Shown here piece by piece: positions 18,527 to 27,458 of a stretch of DNA of 64,000 bases; the stretch's first letter is position 1; every line of letters starts with the position of its first letter. Location: assembly GCF_002222635.1 (NCBI RefSeq), contig NZ_CP022415.1, forward strand, positions 2,976,001 through 3,040,000, given 5' to 3'. Source of the DNA: Pseudosulfitobacter pseudonitzschiae (lineage in GTDB: Bacteria; Pseudomonadota; Alphaproteobacteria; Rhodobacterales; Rhodobacteraceae). A program made the position numbers and the translations under genes. The notes under the pieces are model-generated. The model searched no databases. It was not told the DNA's origin and saw nothing but the letters and a program-made list of their open reading frames with translations.

Positions 18527-19212
18527 TATTCCGCACCTGCCGCATCAATAAGCTCTTTCATCTTGTCGTAGGCCATATTGCTATAGGTTGTGCCATTGAT
18601 CACAAAGCTGGGCGTGGCGGTGATATCGTCCTGCGTGCTGTGCACTTTGAACCACTCCACCATTTTCTTGGCTTGGTCTTCATCCTGAATACAGGCCTCA
18701 ATGGTGTCACCGTCCATACCGGCCAAACGCCCGATCTTTTTCAGCTCGGCAGAAATCGCAACCGGATCACGGCCACCGGCGTTCGCCCATGTGGACTGGC
18801 TGGCATACAGCAGGTCGGTGATGCCAAAGAACTTTTCCGGACCAGCACAACGTGCCAGCAGCGATGCCCATACGCCGGGGCCGTCGAAATAAACCTCGCG
18901 GTAGATAAAGTTGATCTTGTCGGTGTCGATATAGTCTTTCTTCAACTGCTTGTAGGCACCTGCGTTAAAGGTGGCACAGTGCGGGCAAGTGTAGCTGGCG
19001 TATTCGATCACGGTGACCGGCGCATCGGGATTGCCCTGCGTCATGTCCTGCACGTCCGAAATATCGATGTCGCTTGCAACGTCGGTCGGTTGCGTGGTGT
19101 CACTGGCCAACGGCGTGCCGGACGGCTCGGTGGAGGCGGTGCGGCCCAGCAGGAACCAGCCCGCAACGGCAACAACCGCCACGACGGCCAGAATTGCAAT
19201 CAGTCTTTTCAT
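18526..19212 (-). CDS. DsbA-family thiol:disulfide oxidoreductase
   Basis: A 228-residue periplasmic thioredoxin-fold protein. An uncleaved or signal-type N-terminal helix (LIAILAVVAVVAVAGWFLLG) precedes the fold. The active site is YTCPHCATF, a CPHC redox pair as in DsbA. Between the halves of the thioredoxin fold is a helical insertion, then the cis-Pro loop (ITATPSFVINGT). Members of this Rhodobacterales group probably introduce or shuffle disulfides in exported proteins. AGAGG lies about 8 bases before the ATG. Its stop overlaps the CoA transferase start. Confidence 0.88.
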   Translation of the reverse strand: MKRLIAILAVVAVVAVAGWFLLGRTASTEPSGTPLASDTTQPTDVASDIDISDVQDMTQGNPDAPVTVIEYASYTCPHCATFNAGAYKQLKKDYIDTDKINFIYREVYFDGPGVWASLLARCAGPEKFFGITDLLYASQSTWANAGGRDPVAISAELKKIGRLAGMDGDTIEACIQDEDQAKKMVEWFKVHSTQDDITATPSFVINGTTYSNMAYDKMKELIDAAGAE

Positions 19213-19224
19213 GAAACTTACCTC

Positions 19225-19731
19225 TTAGCGTTTTGCTTTTGTCAGTACATTGGTGCCCAACCGTTCCAATGCGGCCCGCAGGCCCTCATCGGCTACGGGG
19301 GCAGTTGTCTCTTCGGCGCGGGCCTTCAGGCTCGGGTCGATCTCTTTGGGCTCGGCCACTTTGCGATGGCCAAAAGCCACCTGCCCTTCGGCAAAGCCGG
19401 TCGGTGCTGTTTGGGTCACACGGATACGGGCAATGGCGTTATAGCCGTAAACGCTGTTGACCTTGGTGCGCAGCTGTTCCTTTTGCATTTCCAGCATCGG
19501 CGCCTGTGCGCCCGTGGTCAGCAAGGTCAGTGTGGCCCCCATACCACCACGGGCATAGCTGACTTCTACCGGATGTGCGATGGCAGCAATATCGTCGCCC
19601 ACAACTTCGGCCCAATGGGTCAACAGGCGCGACTGGGCGAATCCACGGCTTTCGCTGGCGGTGCGAATGCGCCCTGTCAGCAAGCTGGAGGTTCTTTTGA
19701 ACCCTTTTGTGGTGGCGTGACGCCGAGCCAT
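19225..19731 (-). CDS. dciA: DciA-family protein (DUF721)
   Basis: A 168-residue protein. RRHATTKGFKRTSSLLTGRI and the following SRLLTHWAEVVGDDIAAIAHPV are the DUF721 core, here with a long variable C-terminal tail. DciA proteins load the replicative helicase DnaB in bacteria that lack DnaC. I chose ATG 19731 because GGGGGAA lies about 8 bases upstream, although the frame is open for 60 more codons. Divergent from mutY, with about 85 bases between. Confidence 0.82.
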   Translation of the reverse strand: MARRHATTKGFKRTSSLLTGRIRTASESRGFAQSRLLTHWAEVVGDDIAAIAHPVEVSYARGGMGATLTLLTTGAQAPMLEMQKEQLRTKVNSVYGYNAIARIRVTQTAPTGFAEGQVAFGHRKVAEPKEIDPSLKARAEETTAPVADEGLRAALERLGTNVLTKAKR

Positions 19732-19816
19732 GACTATGTTCCCCCAAAGGTTAGTGCGGATCATAAAGGTTTGCGCGCCCGCTGCCAGACATAGCCGCAA
19801 AGGAAGGGCATAAATC

Positions 19817-20860
19817 TTGCGTGAACGCACCGCTGACCTGCTGGACTGGTATGACGTACATGCCCGCGTGATGCCTTGGCGGACCTCGCCTGCTGACAAA
19901 CGCGCAGGCACGCGCCCCGATCCCTATGCCGTCTGGCTGTCCGAGGTGATGTTGCAACAAACCACTGTCGCTGCTGTCACCGATTATTTCACCCGCTTTA
20001 CCGCACGTTGGCCCACGGTCACCGATCTGGCCGCCGCCGAAGATGGCGACGTGATGGCCGAATGGGCGGGCTTGGGGTATTATGCGCGCGCCCGCAACCT
20101 GCTGAAATGCGCCCGTGCAGTTGTGGCGGATCATGGCGGCAGCTTTCCTGCGGATCACGCGGCATTGCTGGCCCTGCCTGGGATCGGCCCCTACACCGCC
20201 GCCGCAATCTCTTCGATCGCCTTTGACCTGCCGCACGCGGTTCTGGATGGCAACGTCGAACGGGTTATGGCGCGGATATACGACGAACACACGCCCCTGC
20301 CAGCGGCCAAGCCGATCCTGATGACCCACACCGCGGCCCTGACACCTAGCGAGCGCCCCGGCGACTATGCACAGGCAGTGATGGATCTGGGGGCAACCAT
20401 ATGCACACCCAAATCCCCCGCATGTGGCATTTGTCCGTGGCGCGACCCCTGTCTGGCCCGCCAGCGCGGCACCGCCCCCGAACTGCCCAGAAAGACCCCG
20501 AAAAAGACCAAGCCCGTGCGTCACGGCACTGTCTATGTCGCGCGCCGTCCCGACGGGGCCTATCTATTGGAACGCCGCCCCGACCGTGGGTTGCTGGGCG
20601 GGATGTTGGGCTGGCCGGGATCGGACTGGGTGGATGTCAGCATTGAACGGCCTGCGGGTACGCCGCCGGTGGATACAACATGGACAAAGGTGCAAGGCGA
20701 AGTGCGCCACACCTTTACACATTTCCACCTGATCCTGACCGTCATGTTGACCGAAACCGATGCCGAGCCGCATACGGGCCGCTTTCTGACCCAAGCCGAA
20801 TTCGGGCCCTCGGACCTGCCCACCGTGATGCGCAAAGCCTTTGACCTGACGCGGCATTAA
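19817..20860 (+). CDS. mutY: Adenine DNA glycosylase
   Basis: Removes adenine mispaired with 8-oxoguanine. 347 residues. SEVMLQQTTVAAV carries the catalytic Glu, LPGIGPYTAAAI is the helix-hairpin-helix, and VLDGNVERV holds the catalytic Asp. The four iron-sulfur Cys are seen as C-x6-C-x2-C-x5-C in CTPKSPACGICPWRDPC. The C-terminal Nudix-like domain (YLLERRPDRGLLGGMLGWPG) recognises 8-oxoG. The start is TTG 19817, with AAGGAAGGG about 8 bases upstream; no suitable ATG exists nearby. Confidence 0.95.
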   Translation: MRERTADLLDWYDVHARVMPWRTSPADKRAGTRPDPYAVWLSEVMLQQTTVAAVTDYFTRFTARWPTVTDLAAAEDGDVMAEWAGLGYYARARNLLKCARAVVADHGGSFPADHAALLALPGIGPYTAAAISSIAFDLPHAVLDGNVERVMARIYDEHTPLPAAKPILMTHTAALTPSERPGDYAQAVMDLGATICTPKSPACGICPWRDPCLARQRGTAPELPRKTPKKTKPVRHGTVYVARRPDGAYLLERRPDRGLLGGMLGWPGSDWVDVSIERPAGTPPVDTTWTKVQGEVRHTFTHFHLILTVMLTETDAEPHTGRFLTQAEFGPSDLPTVMRKAFDLTRH

Positions 20861-20928
20861 GCGCGCTTTGGTTCACCGGCGGGCCGCGCTATACTGCCGG
20901 CAACCAACCGCTTAGCCGAGTGTGCATC

Positions 20929-22077
20929 ATGACAACATCGTCCTACATATCCGCCACAGACATGGCCAAGTTGACCCGCGCGGCCCCCTATGCCCTGTCT
21001 GTTCTGCTGATCCCGCTGGCATGGGCCTGTGCCGTTACTGGCGGCTGGACCGTGATCCTGCTGCCGTTTTTCACTTGGTATCTGTTCGTCGCTTTGGACT
21101 TTGCCGTCGGGCTGGACCCAGACAATGCCGACCCTGACACCCAAGACGACGATCTGTTCTGGTACAGCGCCATCACGATTGTCTGGGCCCCATTGCAGTT
21201 CATCAACCTGTTTGCGCTGATCTGGTACGTGGCACCGGCCGACCATCTGGGCACGCTGGAAAAGCTGGTGCTGTTCTTTGGCGTCGGCGCGATCAACGGC
21301 ACCGTGGGTATCAACTATGCGCACGAGCTGATGCACCAAAAATCAAAGCTGGAACGCTGGTGTGCCGATGCGCTACTGGCGATGGTGCTTTATTCGCACT
21401 TCCGGTCCGAACACATGCTGGTGCACCACCGCTATGTCGGCACCCCGCGCGACACAGTAACCGCGCGCATGGGCGAAAGTTTTTACCGCTTTTACCCCCG
21501 TGTTCTCAGGGAATCGCTGATCAGCGCGTGGAATGCGGAAAAAGACATGCTGGCCCGCAAGGATCTGCCATGGAGCGATATGTCGAATCCCTTCTTCAAA
21601 TACTGGTATTTGCAAGCCACCTTTGTGGTTTTGGCCTTTGCCATTGGCGGCTGGGCCGGTCTTGGCCTGTTCTTGTTGCAGGCGGGCGTCGCGATCTGGC
21701 AACTTGAGCTGGTCAATTACATCGAGCACTACGGCTTGACCCGCAAACATCTGGGCGATGGCAAATACGAACACGTCCACCCCCGCCATTCGTGGAATGC
21801 CACGCACCGCGCGTCGAACTGGCTGCTAATCAACCTGCAACGCCATTCCGATCACCACTACAAACCCGATCGCCGCTTTCCCGTGCTGCAAAACCACACC
21901 GAAGCCGATGCGCCGCAACTGCCCTACGGCTATCCGGTGATGACGATGGCCGCGATGATACCCCGCGTCTGGAAACGGGTCATGAACCCGCGCGTGCGCG
22001 CATGGCGCGAGATGTATTACCCCGAGATCACCGACTGGACCGCCTACAACAAGGCCACCAATCCGCGGCCACGCTAA
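20929..22077 (+). CDS. alkB: Alkane 1-monooxygenase (AlkB-type membrane hydroxylase)
   Basis: A 382-residue inner-membrane non-haem di-iron enzyme that hydroxylates terminal carbons of n-alkanes with rubredoxin as electron donor. The His boxes are all present: HELMHQ, EHMLVHHRYVG, and LQRHSDHHYKPDRRF, plus NYIEHYGL, the extra signature of alkane rather than fatty-acid hydroxylases. Several membrane helices occupy the N-terminal third and the middle. ATG 20929 is preferred over GTG 20920; the RBS is weak for either. No rubredoxin, rubredoxin reductase or regulator gene is adjacent, so partners must lie elsewhere. Confidence 0.93.
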   Translation: MTTSSYISATDMAKLTRAAPYALSVLLIPLAWACAVTGGWTVILLPFFTWYLFVALDFAVGLDPDNADPDTQDDDLFWYSAITIVWAPLQFINLFALIWYVAPADHLGTLEKLVLFFGVGAINGTVGINYAHELMHQKSKLERWCADALLAMVLYSHFRSEHMLVHHRYVGTPRDTVTARMGESFYRFYPRVLRESLISAWNAEKDMLARKDLPWSDMSNPFFKYWYLQATFVVLAFAIGGWAGLGLFLLQAGVAIWQLELVNYIEHYGLTRKHLGDGKYEHVHPRHSWNATHRASNWLLINLQRHSDHHYKPDRRFPVLQNHTEADAPQLPYGYPVMTMAAMIPRVWKRVMNPRVRAWREMYYPEITDWTAYNKATNPRPR

Positions 22078-22091
22078 GCCTGTCCCAAACG

Positions 22092-22118
22092 AAAAAGGCC
22101 CCGCCATAAAGGCGGGGC
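22092..22118 (-). terminator. Rho-independent terminator after ccrM
   Basis: Stem GCCCCGCC (22098-22105) with GGCGGGGC (22111-22118) and a 5-base loop. Read on the minus strand it runs into five T, so it serves ccrM, about 90 bases downstream of its stop. Confidence 0.85.
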
Positions 22119-22209
22119 ATAGGTGAGTGCCCCATGTGATTGCGACAATGGGTGAAAGTCGCGGGGCACCGGCGGTGTTCGTAAAACTGTGGTGATTTAA
22201 TCCGAAGGA

Positions 22210-23410
<1,201 letters not shown>

Positions 23411-24013
23411 CTATTTTTCTTGATACAAGATATTGTGTACAGGTTTGAACGAACGTCTATGGTGTGGGGTCACACCAATATTCTGCAGTGCTTCTTTGTG
23501 GCTTTTTGACGGATAGCCCATGTTCGTCTCCCAGCCATAGCCTGGATGCTGTTGCGCCAAATCCACCATCAGCGCATCACGCCTGATTTTTGCCACAATT
23601 GAAGCTGCCGCAATCGACAGTGATCGGGCATCCCCTTTTACCAATGTGGTCGCCGGCAGGTTAAGTCCGCGCGGCACCATATTGCCATCAATCAGCACAT
23701 GATCAGGCCGCACCAAAAGCCCTGCAATCGCCCGCACCATCGCGATATGCGATGCGCGCAAAATGTTATGCTCGTCAATTTCCTCCACCGACGCACTGCC
23801 CAGCGACACATCGGCCCGCGCCATCAACTCGGCGTACAGTACCGCCCGCCGCTTGGCGCTAAGTGCCTTGGAATCGTTCAGACCCTCAGGGATGTCATCG
23901 GGGTTCAGCACCACAGCAGCGGCCATCACAGGCCCCGCAAGCGGCCCGCGACCCACTTCATCCACACCCGCCACGCGGCCCCCGATTTCAAGCTCGAATG
24001 AAAAATCCGGCAT
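23411..24013 (-). CDS. rnhB: Ribonuclease HII
   Basis: Removes ribonucleotides and RNA from RNA/DNA hybrids. 200 residues. The signature GVDEVGRGPLAGPV contains the first catalytic Asp-Glu (residues 18-19); VLIDGN supplies the next Asp, and SIAAASIVAKIRRD is the following conserved helix. The length is that of a normal RNase HII. It precedes ccrM on the same strand with about 100 bases between, an order seen in other alphaproteobacteria. Confidence 0.95.
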   Translation of the reverse strand: MPDFSFELEIGGRVAGVDEVGRGPLAGPVMAAAVVLNPDDIPEGLNDSKALSAKRRAVLYAELMARADVSLGSASVEEIDEHNILRASHIAMVRAIAGLLVRPDHVLIDGNMVPRGLNLPATTLVKGDARSLSIAAASIVAKIRRDALMVDLAQQHPGYGWETNMGYPSKSHKEALQNIGVTPHHRRSFKPVHNILYQEK

Positions 24014-24032
24014 ATAAGCACGCCCCTATGGC

Positions 24033-24053
24033 TTCTTTTGGCAATAAATATCC
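24033..24053 (+). repeat. Dispersed motif TTCTTTTGGC-N4-AATATCC
   Basis: One of three exact copies of TTCTTTTGGC-N4-AATATCC in the window (the others are at 28992-29012 and 63171-63191). This one lies in the gap upstream of rnhB. Confidence 0.7.
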
Positions 24054-24071
24054 TCGCCGAAGGCGAAAAAC

Positions 24072-24092
24072 GCACATCTCAAAGAGATGTGC
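24072..24092 (-). terminator. Possible terminator hairpin
   Basis: GCACATCT-CAAAG-AGATGTGC, a perfect 8-bp stem. Read on the minus strand it is followed by GTTTTTC. It could have terminated the decayed minus-strand gene at 24144-24323, or be unrelated. Stem GC content is moderate. Confidence 0.4.
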
Positions 24093-24143
24093 AAACCAGA
24101 ACCTTCGGGCCATTGTGGCGGTAAGGACAATCGCCCGCAGCGG

Positions 24144-24323
24144 TTACGCGGATGGCCTCCTATCGGGGAAAATATCCGGATCGGACAGCGCGGCACAAAC
24201 GGTCGCCGCGATCAGGTTGGCAATGTTCTAGCCGGCAATGTCAGGGGCAGAGCCATGCCGCGCAGCAGCCTCGAAGACCAGCAGCGACTTGGGTGATGTG
24301 ATCAGGCGGGCCAGTTCGGTCAT
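24144..24323 (-). pseudogene. Remnant of an isocitrate/isopropylmalate dehydrogenase family gene
   Basis: On the minus strand the frame reads LLVFEAAARHGSAPDIAG, then TAG at 24228-24230, then NIANLIAATVCAAL. This is the C-terminal signature of beta-decarboxylating dehydrogenases (F-E-A-x-H-G-S-A-P-D-I-A-G-K-x-I-A-N-P), with the usual Lys codon replaced by a stop and the Pro by Leu. Upstream codons do not match the family and the rest of the enzyme is missing, so only a relic remains. It is divergent from the OYE-type oxidoreductase gene. Confidence 0.7.
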
Positions 24324-24416
24324 ACGCCGAGCGTATAGGCGCCGTTTGTTTTTTCAAGCTATATGAACGATCCGTTCGGGATGATGCTATACCCAACCAA
24401 GCGAGGGACAGCGCCA

Positions 24417-26381
24417 ATGCCACATGATCCGACCAAAGACCCGCTTTTGTCGCCTTTCACATTGGGCAAACTGCACCTGCGCAACCGGATCGTCAGCACC
24501 AGCCATGCCTCGATGAACGACGAAGACGGCATGCCCGGTGAACGCTATCAGGCCTATCACGAGGAAAAGGCACGCGGCGGTCTGGCCATGACGATGATCG
24601 GCGGCAGCGCGATGGTGTCGCGCGATTCCAGTTGGGGCGGCGGGCAACTGGACATGAGCACCGACCGCATCATTCCCTATCTGCAAAGCCTGTCTTCGCG
24701 CGTACATGCCCAAGGCGCGGGTGTCATGACGCAGATATCGCATCTGGGCCGACGCGCCAATGCGTTCCACGGAGACTGGAACCCGGTTATCGCACCGTCA
24801 CCCATACGCGAAGTGCGCAGCCGTGGCTTTCCGCGCGAGATGGACCGTGACGACATCGACAGGGTGATTGCCGACTATGCCAGTGCCGCGAAACGTGCGC
24901 GGGATGGCGGGCTTGATGGTGTGGAAACGCTTTGCGGTGGCCATCTGATCGGCCAGTTCATGTCGCCGCTTGCCAACCGGCGCACCGATTCCTTTGGTGG
25001 TTCGCTTGAAAACCGCGCCCGCTTTGGCCTGATGGTTCACCAGGCGATCCGCGATGCTGTGGGCGACGACTTTGCCGTGGGCATCCGTCTGGTCATCGAC
25101 GAAGGCACGGAAGGCGGTCTGAACGCCGATGACGGCATCGCGCTGGCCCATATGTTCGAACGCGAAGGGCTGGTCGATTTCTTCGATGCGATCTACGGGC
25201 GGATGGACAGCGACCTGATCCTGTCCGAAGACAACATGCCCGGCATGTTCCAACCCGACGCGCCCTATCTTGCCTCCGTCGCGCGGTTCCGCGCCGAAGT
25301 GAACCTGCCGCTGATCCACGCCGGTGGCATTCGCGACACCGCTACCGCTCGTCATGCCATCCGCGAAGGCATCGTCGATCTGGTCGGCATGACCCGTGCC
25401 CACCTGACCGATCCCCATTTGGTGCAACATTTGCTGGCCGGAACCGAAGAGAACATTCGCCCTTGTGTCGGCGCGTCCTATTGCCTCTATAAAAAAGCGA
25501 CGTGCATCCACAACGCAGCCACCGGCAACGAACTGACGATCCCGCACAGGGTGACACCGGCCGAGTTTGCAGGCCGCGTTGTGGTCGTTGGTGGCGGTGT
25601 TGCCGGACTGGAGGCCGCGCGCGTTGCAGCCCTGCGCGGTCACAGTGTTATCGTGCTCGAAGCGGCATCGCATCCCGGTGGCCAATTGCGTCTGGCAGCG
25701 CGCGCACCGGAGCGGGCCAACATGATCGGTATCGTCGACTGGCGTATTGCCGAACTGACCCGCTTGGGCGTCGAGATCCGTACAAATTGCTATGCCGATA
25801 TGTACGACATTCTGGCCGAAAACCCCGATACGGTTTTTGTCGCCACCGGCGGGCTGCCCGATCTGGACCAGATTGACGGTGCAGACCTGTGCCGGACCAC
25901 TTGGGACGTCCTGTCCGGCGCAGCCAGCCTCGCGCGCGAAGTGTTGATCCACGACGGCACAGGCCGGGCACCTGCGCCCTCTTGTGCGCTACTGGCCAAG
26001 CAGTCGGGCAGCGCTGTGACCTTTACGACCAGCGATGGCGTTGTGGGTCAGGAAATGCCCTATCAGGATGGCACCGGCTTCAGGAAGCGCTTTGCCGAGC
26101 AGGGTATTCAAATTCTTGGTGATCTGGACCTGCTGCGTGTCGAAAAAGCCGGTGCGCGCCTGAAGGCGACATTCGTACACACCTTCAGCGGATACGCGCA
26201 AACCATCGAGACAGATCAGATCGTCGTTGAACGTGGAACGCATGCGCTGAACGATTTGTACCACCAACTCGAGACTTCGCCGGATTTTATTGGCGCGCTA
26301 CATCTTCTCGGTGACGCTGTGGCGTCCCGCGATGTGCATGCATCGATCCGCAATGCCTATGTAACGGCTCTGTCTGCCTGA
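24417..26381 (+). CDS. NADH:flavin oxidoreductase, 2,4-dienoyl-CoA reductase / N-methylproline demethylase type
   Basis: A 654-residue two-part enzyme. The N-terminal OYE-type TIM barrel binds FMN (LRNRIVSTSHASMN, SPLANRRTDSFGGSLENRARF, LIHAGGIRD). An iron-sulfur region follows, then a C-terminal FAD/NAD(P) domain with VVVVGGGVAGLEAARVAALRG. The cluster segment reads C-VGASY-C-LYKKAT-C, not the C-x2-C-x3-C of FadH; Ala replaces the second Cys. Related proteins demethylate N-methylprolines such as stachydrine. ATG 24417 has GAGGG about 9 bases upstream; the frame opens at 24363. Substrate unproven. Confidence 0.82.
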   Translation: MPHDPTKDPLLSPFTLGKLHLRNRIVSTSHASMNDEDGMPGERYQAYHEEKARGGLAMTMIGGSAMVSRDSSWGGGQLDMSTDRIIPYLQSLSSRVHAQGAGVMTQISHLGRRANAFHGDWNPVIAPSPIREVRSRGFPREMDRDDIDRVIADYASAAKRARDGGLDGVETLCGGHLIGQFMSPLANRRTDSFGGSLENRARFGLMVHQAIRDAVGDDFAVGIRLVIDEGTEGGLNADDGIALAHMFEREGLVDFFDAIYGRMDSDLILSEDNMPGMFQPDAPYLASVARFRAEVNLPLIHAGGIRDTATARHAIREGIVDLVGMTRAHLTDPHLVQHLLAGTEENIRPCVGASYCLYKKATCIHNAATGNELTIPHRVTPAEFAGRVVVVGGGVAGLEAARVAALRGHSVIVLEAASHPGGQLRLAARAPERANMIGIVDWRIAELTRLGVEIRTNCYADMYDILAENPDTVFVATGGLPDLDQIDGADLCRTTWDVLSGAASLAREVLIHDGTGRAPAPSCALLAKQSGSAVTFTTSDGVVGQEMPYQDGTGFRKRFAEQGIQILGDLDLLRVEKAGARLKATFVHTFSGYAQTIETDQIVVERGTHALNDLYHQLETSPDFIGALHLLGDAVASRDVHASIRNAYVTALSA

Positions 26382-26398
26382 CGCCGAGCACGCCAAGC

Positions 26399-26431
26399 AA
26401 AAAGGGGGAAGGTGCCCGAACACCCTCCCCC
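26399..26431 (-). terminator. Rho-independent terminator for the 26481-26987 gene
   Basis: GGGGGAAGGTG (26404-26414) pairs with CACCCTCCCCC (26421-26431) with one mismatch and a 6-base loop; on the minus strand it runs into five T. Confidence 0.85.
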
Positions 26432-26480
26432 AAGTTTGACCGGAAACAGGGACCCGTCCCCGGTCATGGCACCCCCTTTA

Positions 26481-26987
26481 TTAGCGGCGGGCCAATTCGT
26501 AACCCCGCTGACGCAAGCAACGTGCGTCATAGCCGCGACCATATCCGTTTTGGTTGCGGAACCGCAGCACGCAGGCTTGCGGCAGGCTGTTGGAGTAGCG
26601 GTAGCGGTTCGACAGACACTTGTCGCCAAAGCCGTTTACCTTGCCCTGACGGGTATGGAATGTGCGCAGGCACGCCTGCGGCAGCAACTTGCGGTTGTTG
26701 GCACGCGGCGGCAACGGGCGCGGGTGCAGCGGGCGCGGGTCAGGGCGATAGCCAGGGCGAGCGACCGGTCGATAGGTGTCATGACGGGTCACGTGATCCT
26801 TGTCCTTGCGGGAATCGTGGATAACAGCGCCGACAATCGCCAGCCCCAGAATGGCCGCCAATGCGCGGGCGGTGTCATCCTGATCCGCGGCGGCGGGGAC
26901 TGCGGACAGCCCTGTGATGGCAATGGACAGGCCTGCGACAAAGGCGATGAACTTGCGGTGCAGGGACCGATGTGTGAGAATCGGCAT
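26481..26987 (-). CDS. Secreted basic protein with a duplicated two-Cys motif
   Basis: A 168-residue protein with a signal peptide (about 1-34, cleaved near A-A-A before DQDD), a second hydrophobic stretch (about 42-56), a Pro/Arg-rich linker (72-97), and two tandem 24-residue repeats at 102-125 and 135-158. Each repeat begins LPQAC, has conserved Phe and Gly positions, and ends in Cys-Leu. AAAGGAA lies about 7 bases before the ATG. I do not recognise a characterised family; the two Cys pairs suggest disulfides outside the cytoplasm. It is divergent from the 27171-28134 operon. Confidence 0.65.
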   Translation of the reverse strand: MPILTHRSLHRKFIAFVAGLSIAITGLSAVPAAADQDDTARALAAILGLAIVGAVIHDSRKDKDHVTRHDTYRPVARPGYRPDPRPLHPRPLPPRANNRKLLPQACLRTFHTRQGKVNGFGDKCLSNRYRYSNSLPQACVLRFRNQNGYGRGYDARCLRQRGYELARR

Positions 26988-27085
26988 GGCGTGTTCCTTT
27001 CGTAAAGGGTCATGTGTTTTTGGGTGGCCCTGCCTGCATGGCCGAACCTTGGACCAAAGGTGGGCGCATTGGGCCAAGTCACACA

Positions 27086-27144
27086 ATAACAGTCGGCTGT
27101 TATCCAATATCAGCCACGCGAAACCCCTGTTGTTATTGAATATC
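27086..27144 (+). promoter_or_regulatory. Operator-like repeats upstream of the secreted protein / tethered-regulator operon
   Basis: A perfect inverted repeat ATAACAG-TCGG-CTGTTAT is at 27086-27103. Overlapping its right arm is TGTTATCCAATATC (27098-27111), repeated as TGTTATTGAATATC at 27131-27144, 33 bases on. This ladder lies in the divergent gap between the 26987 and 27171 starts. It is a plausible target for the winged-helix regulator encoded at 27430. Confidence 0.5.
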
Positions 27145-27170
27145 GCAACGACAAGGGCCACAGTCCCAAT

Positions 27171-27458
27171 ATGAAACACATTCTCCTTTCCCTTGCCTGT
27201 GCCGCCATGCTGGCCGCGCCGGCGGCGGCCCAGGCCGCCGACTGCTTTGCCGATTACAAGGCGAAGAAAGACGCCCCCCTGCGCCTGCATTATGGTGTGG
27301 CGCAGGTTTCTGCCTGTGACCGTGGTACGGCGCAGGCGGACCTGAAGAATCGTCTTGCCGCGAACGGCTGGACGTTGTTGCAGATTGTGTCTGTGTTCGG
27401 CCCCGAAGGCCTTGATCAAAGGAAAGACAGTGCCGGACAATACTTCCTCCGCTTCTGA
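27171..27458 (+). CDS. Small exported protein of unknown function
   Basis: A 95-residue protein with a clear signal peptide (KHILLSLACAAMLAAP, then an Ala-rich cleavage site before ADC). The mature part of about 72 residues has two Cys (residues 25 and 49) that could form a disulfide, and ends LDQRKDSAGQYFLRF. I do not recognise a characterised domain. The next gene starts inside this one, so expression of the two is linked. Confidence 0.7.
   Translation: MKHILLSLACAAMLAAPAAAQAADCFADYKAKKDAPLRLHYGVAQVSACDRGTAQADLKNRLAANGWTLLQIVSVFGPEGLDQRKDSAGQYFLRF

Noticed and set aside
24228-24323. LysR-type regulator N-terminus (LLVFEAAARHGS)
   Set aside because: The start looks like a LysR leader, but the next residues APDIAG and, after the stop, NIAN fit the isocitrate/isopropylmalate dehydrogenase signature far better.
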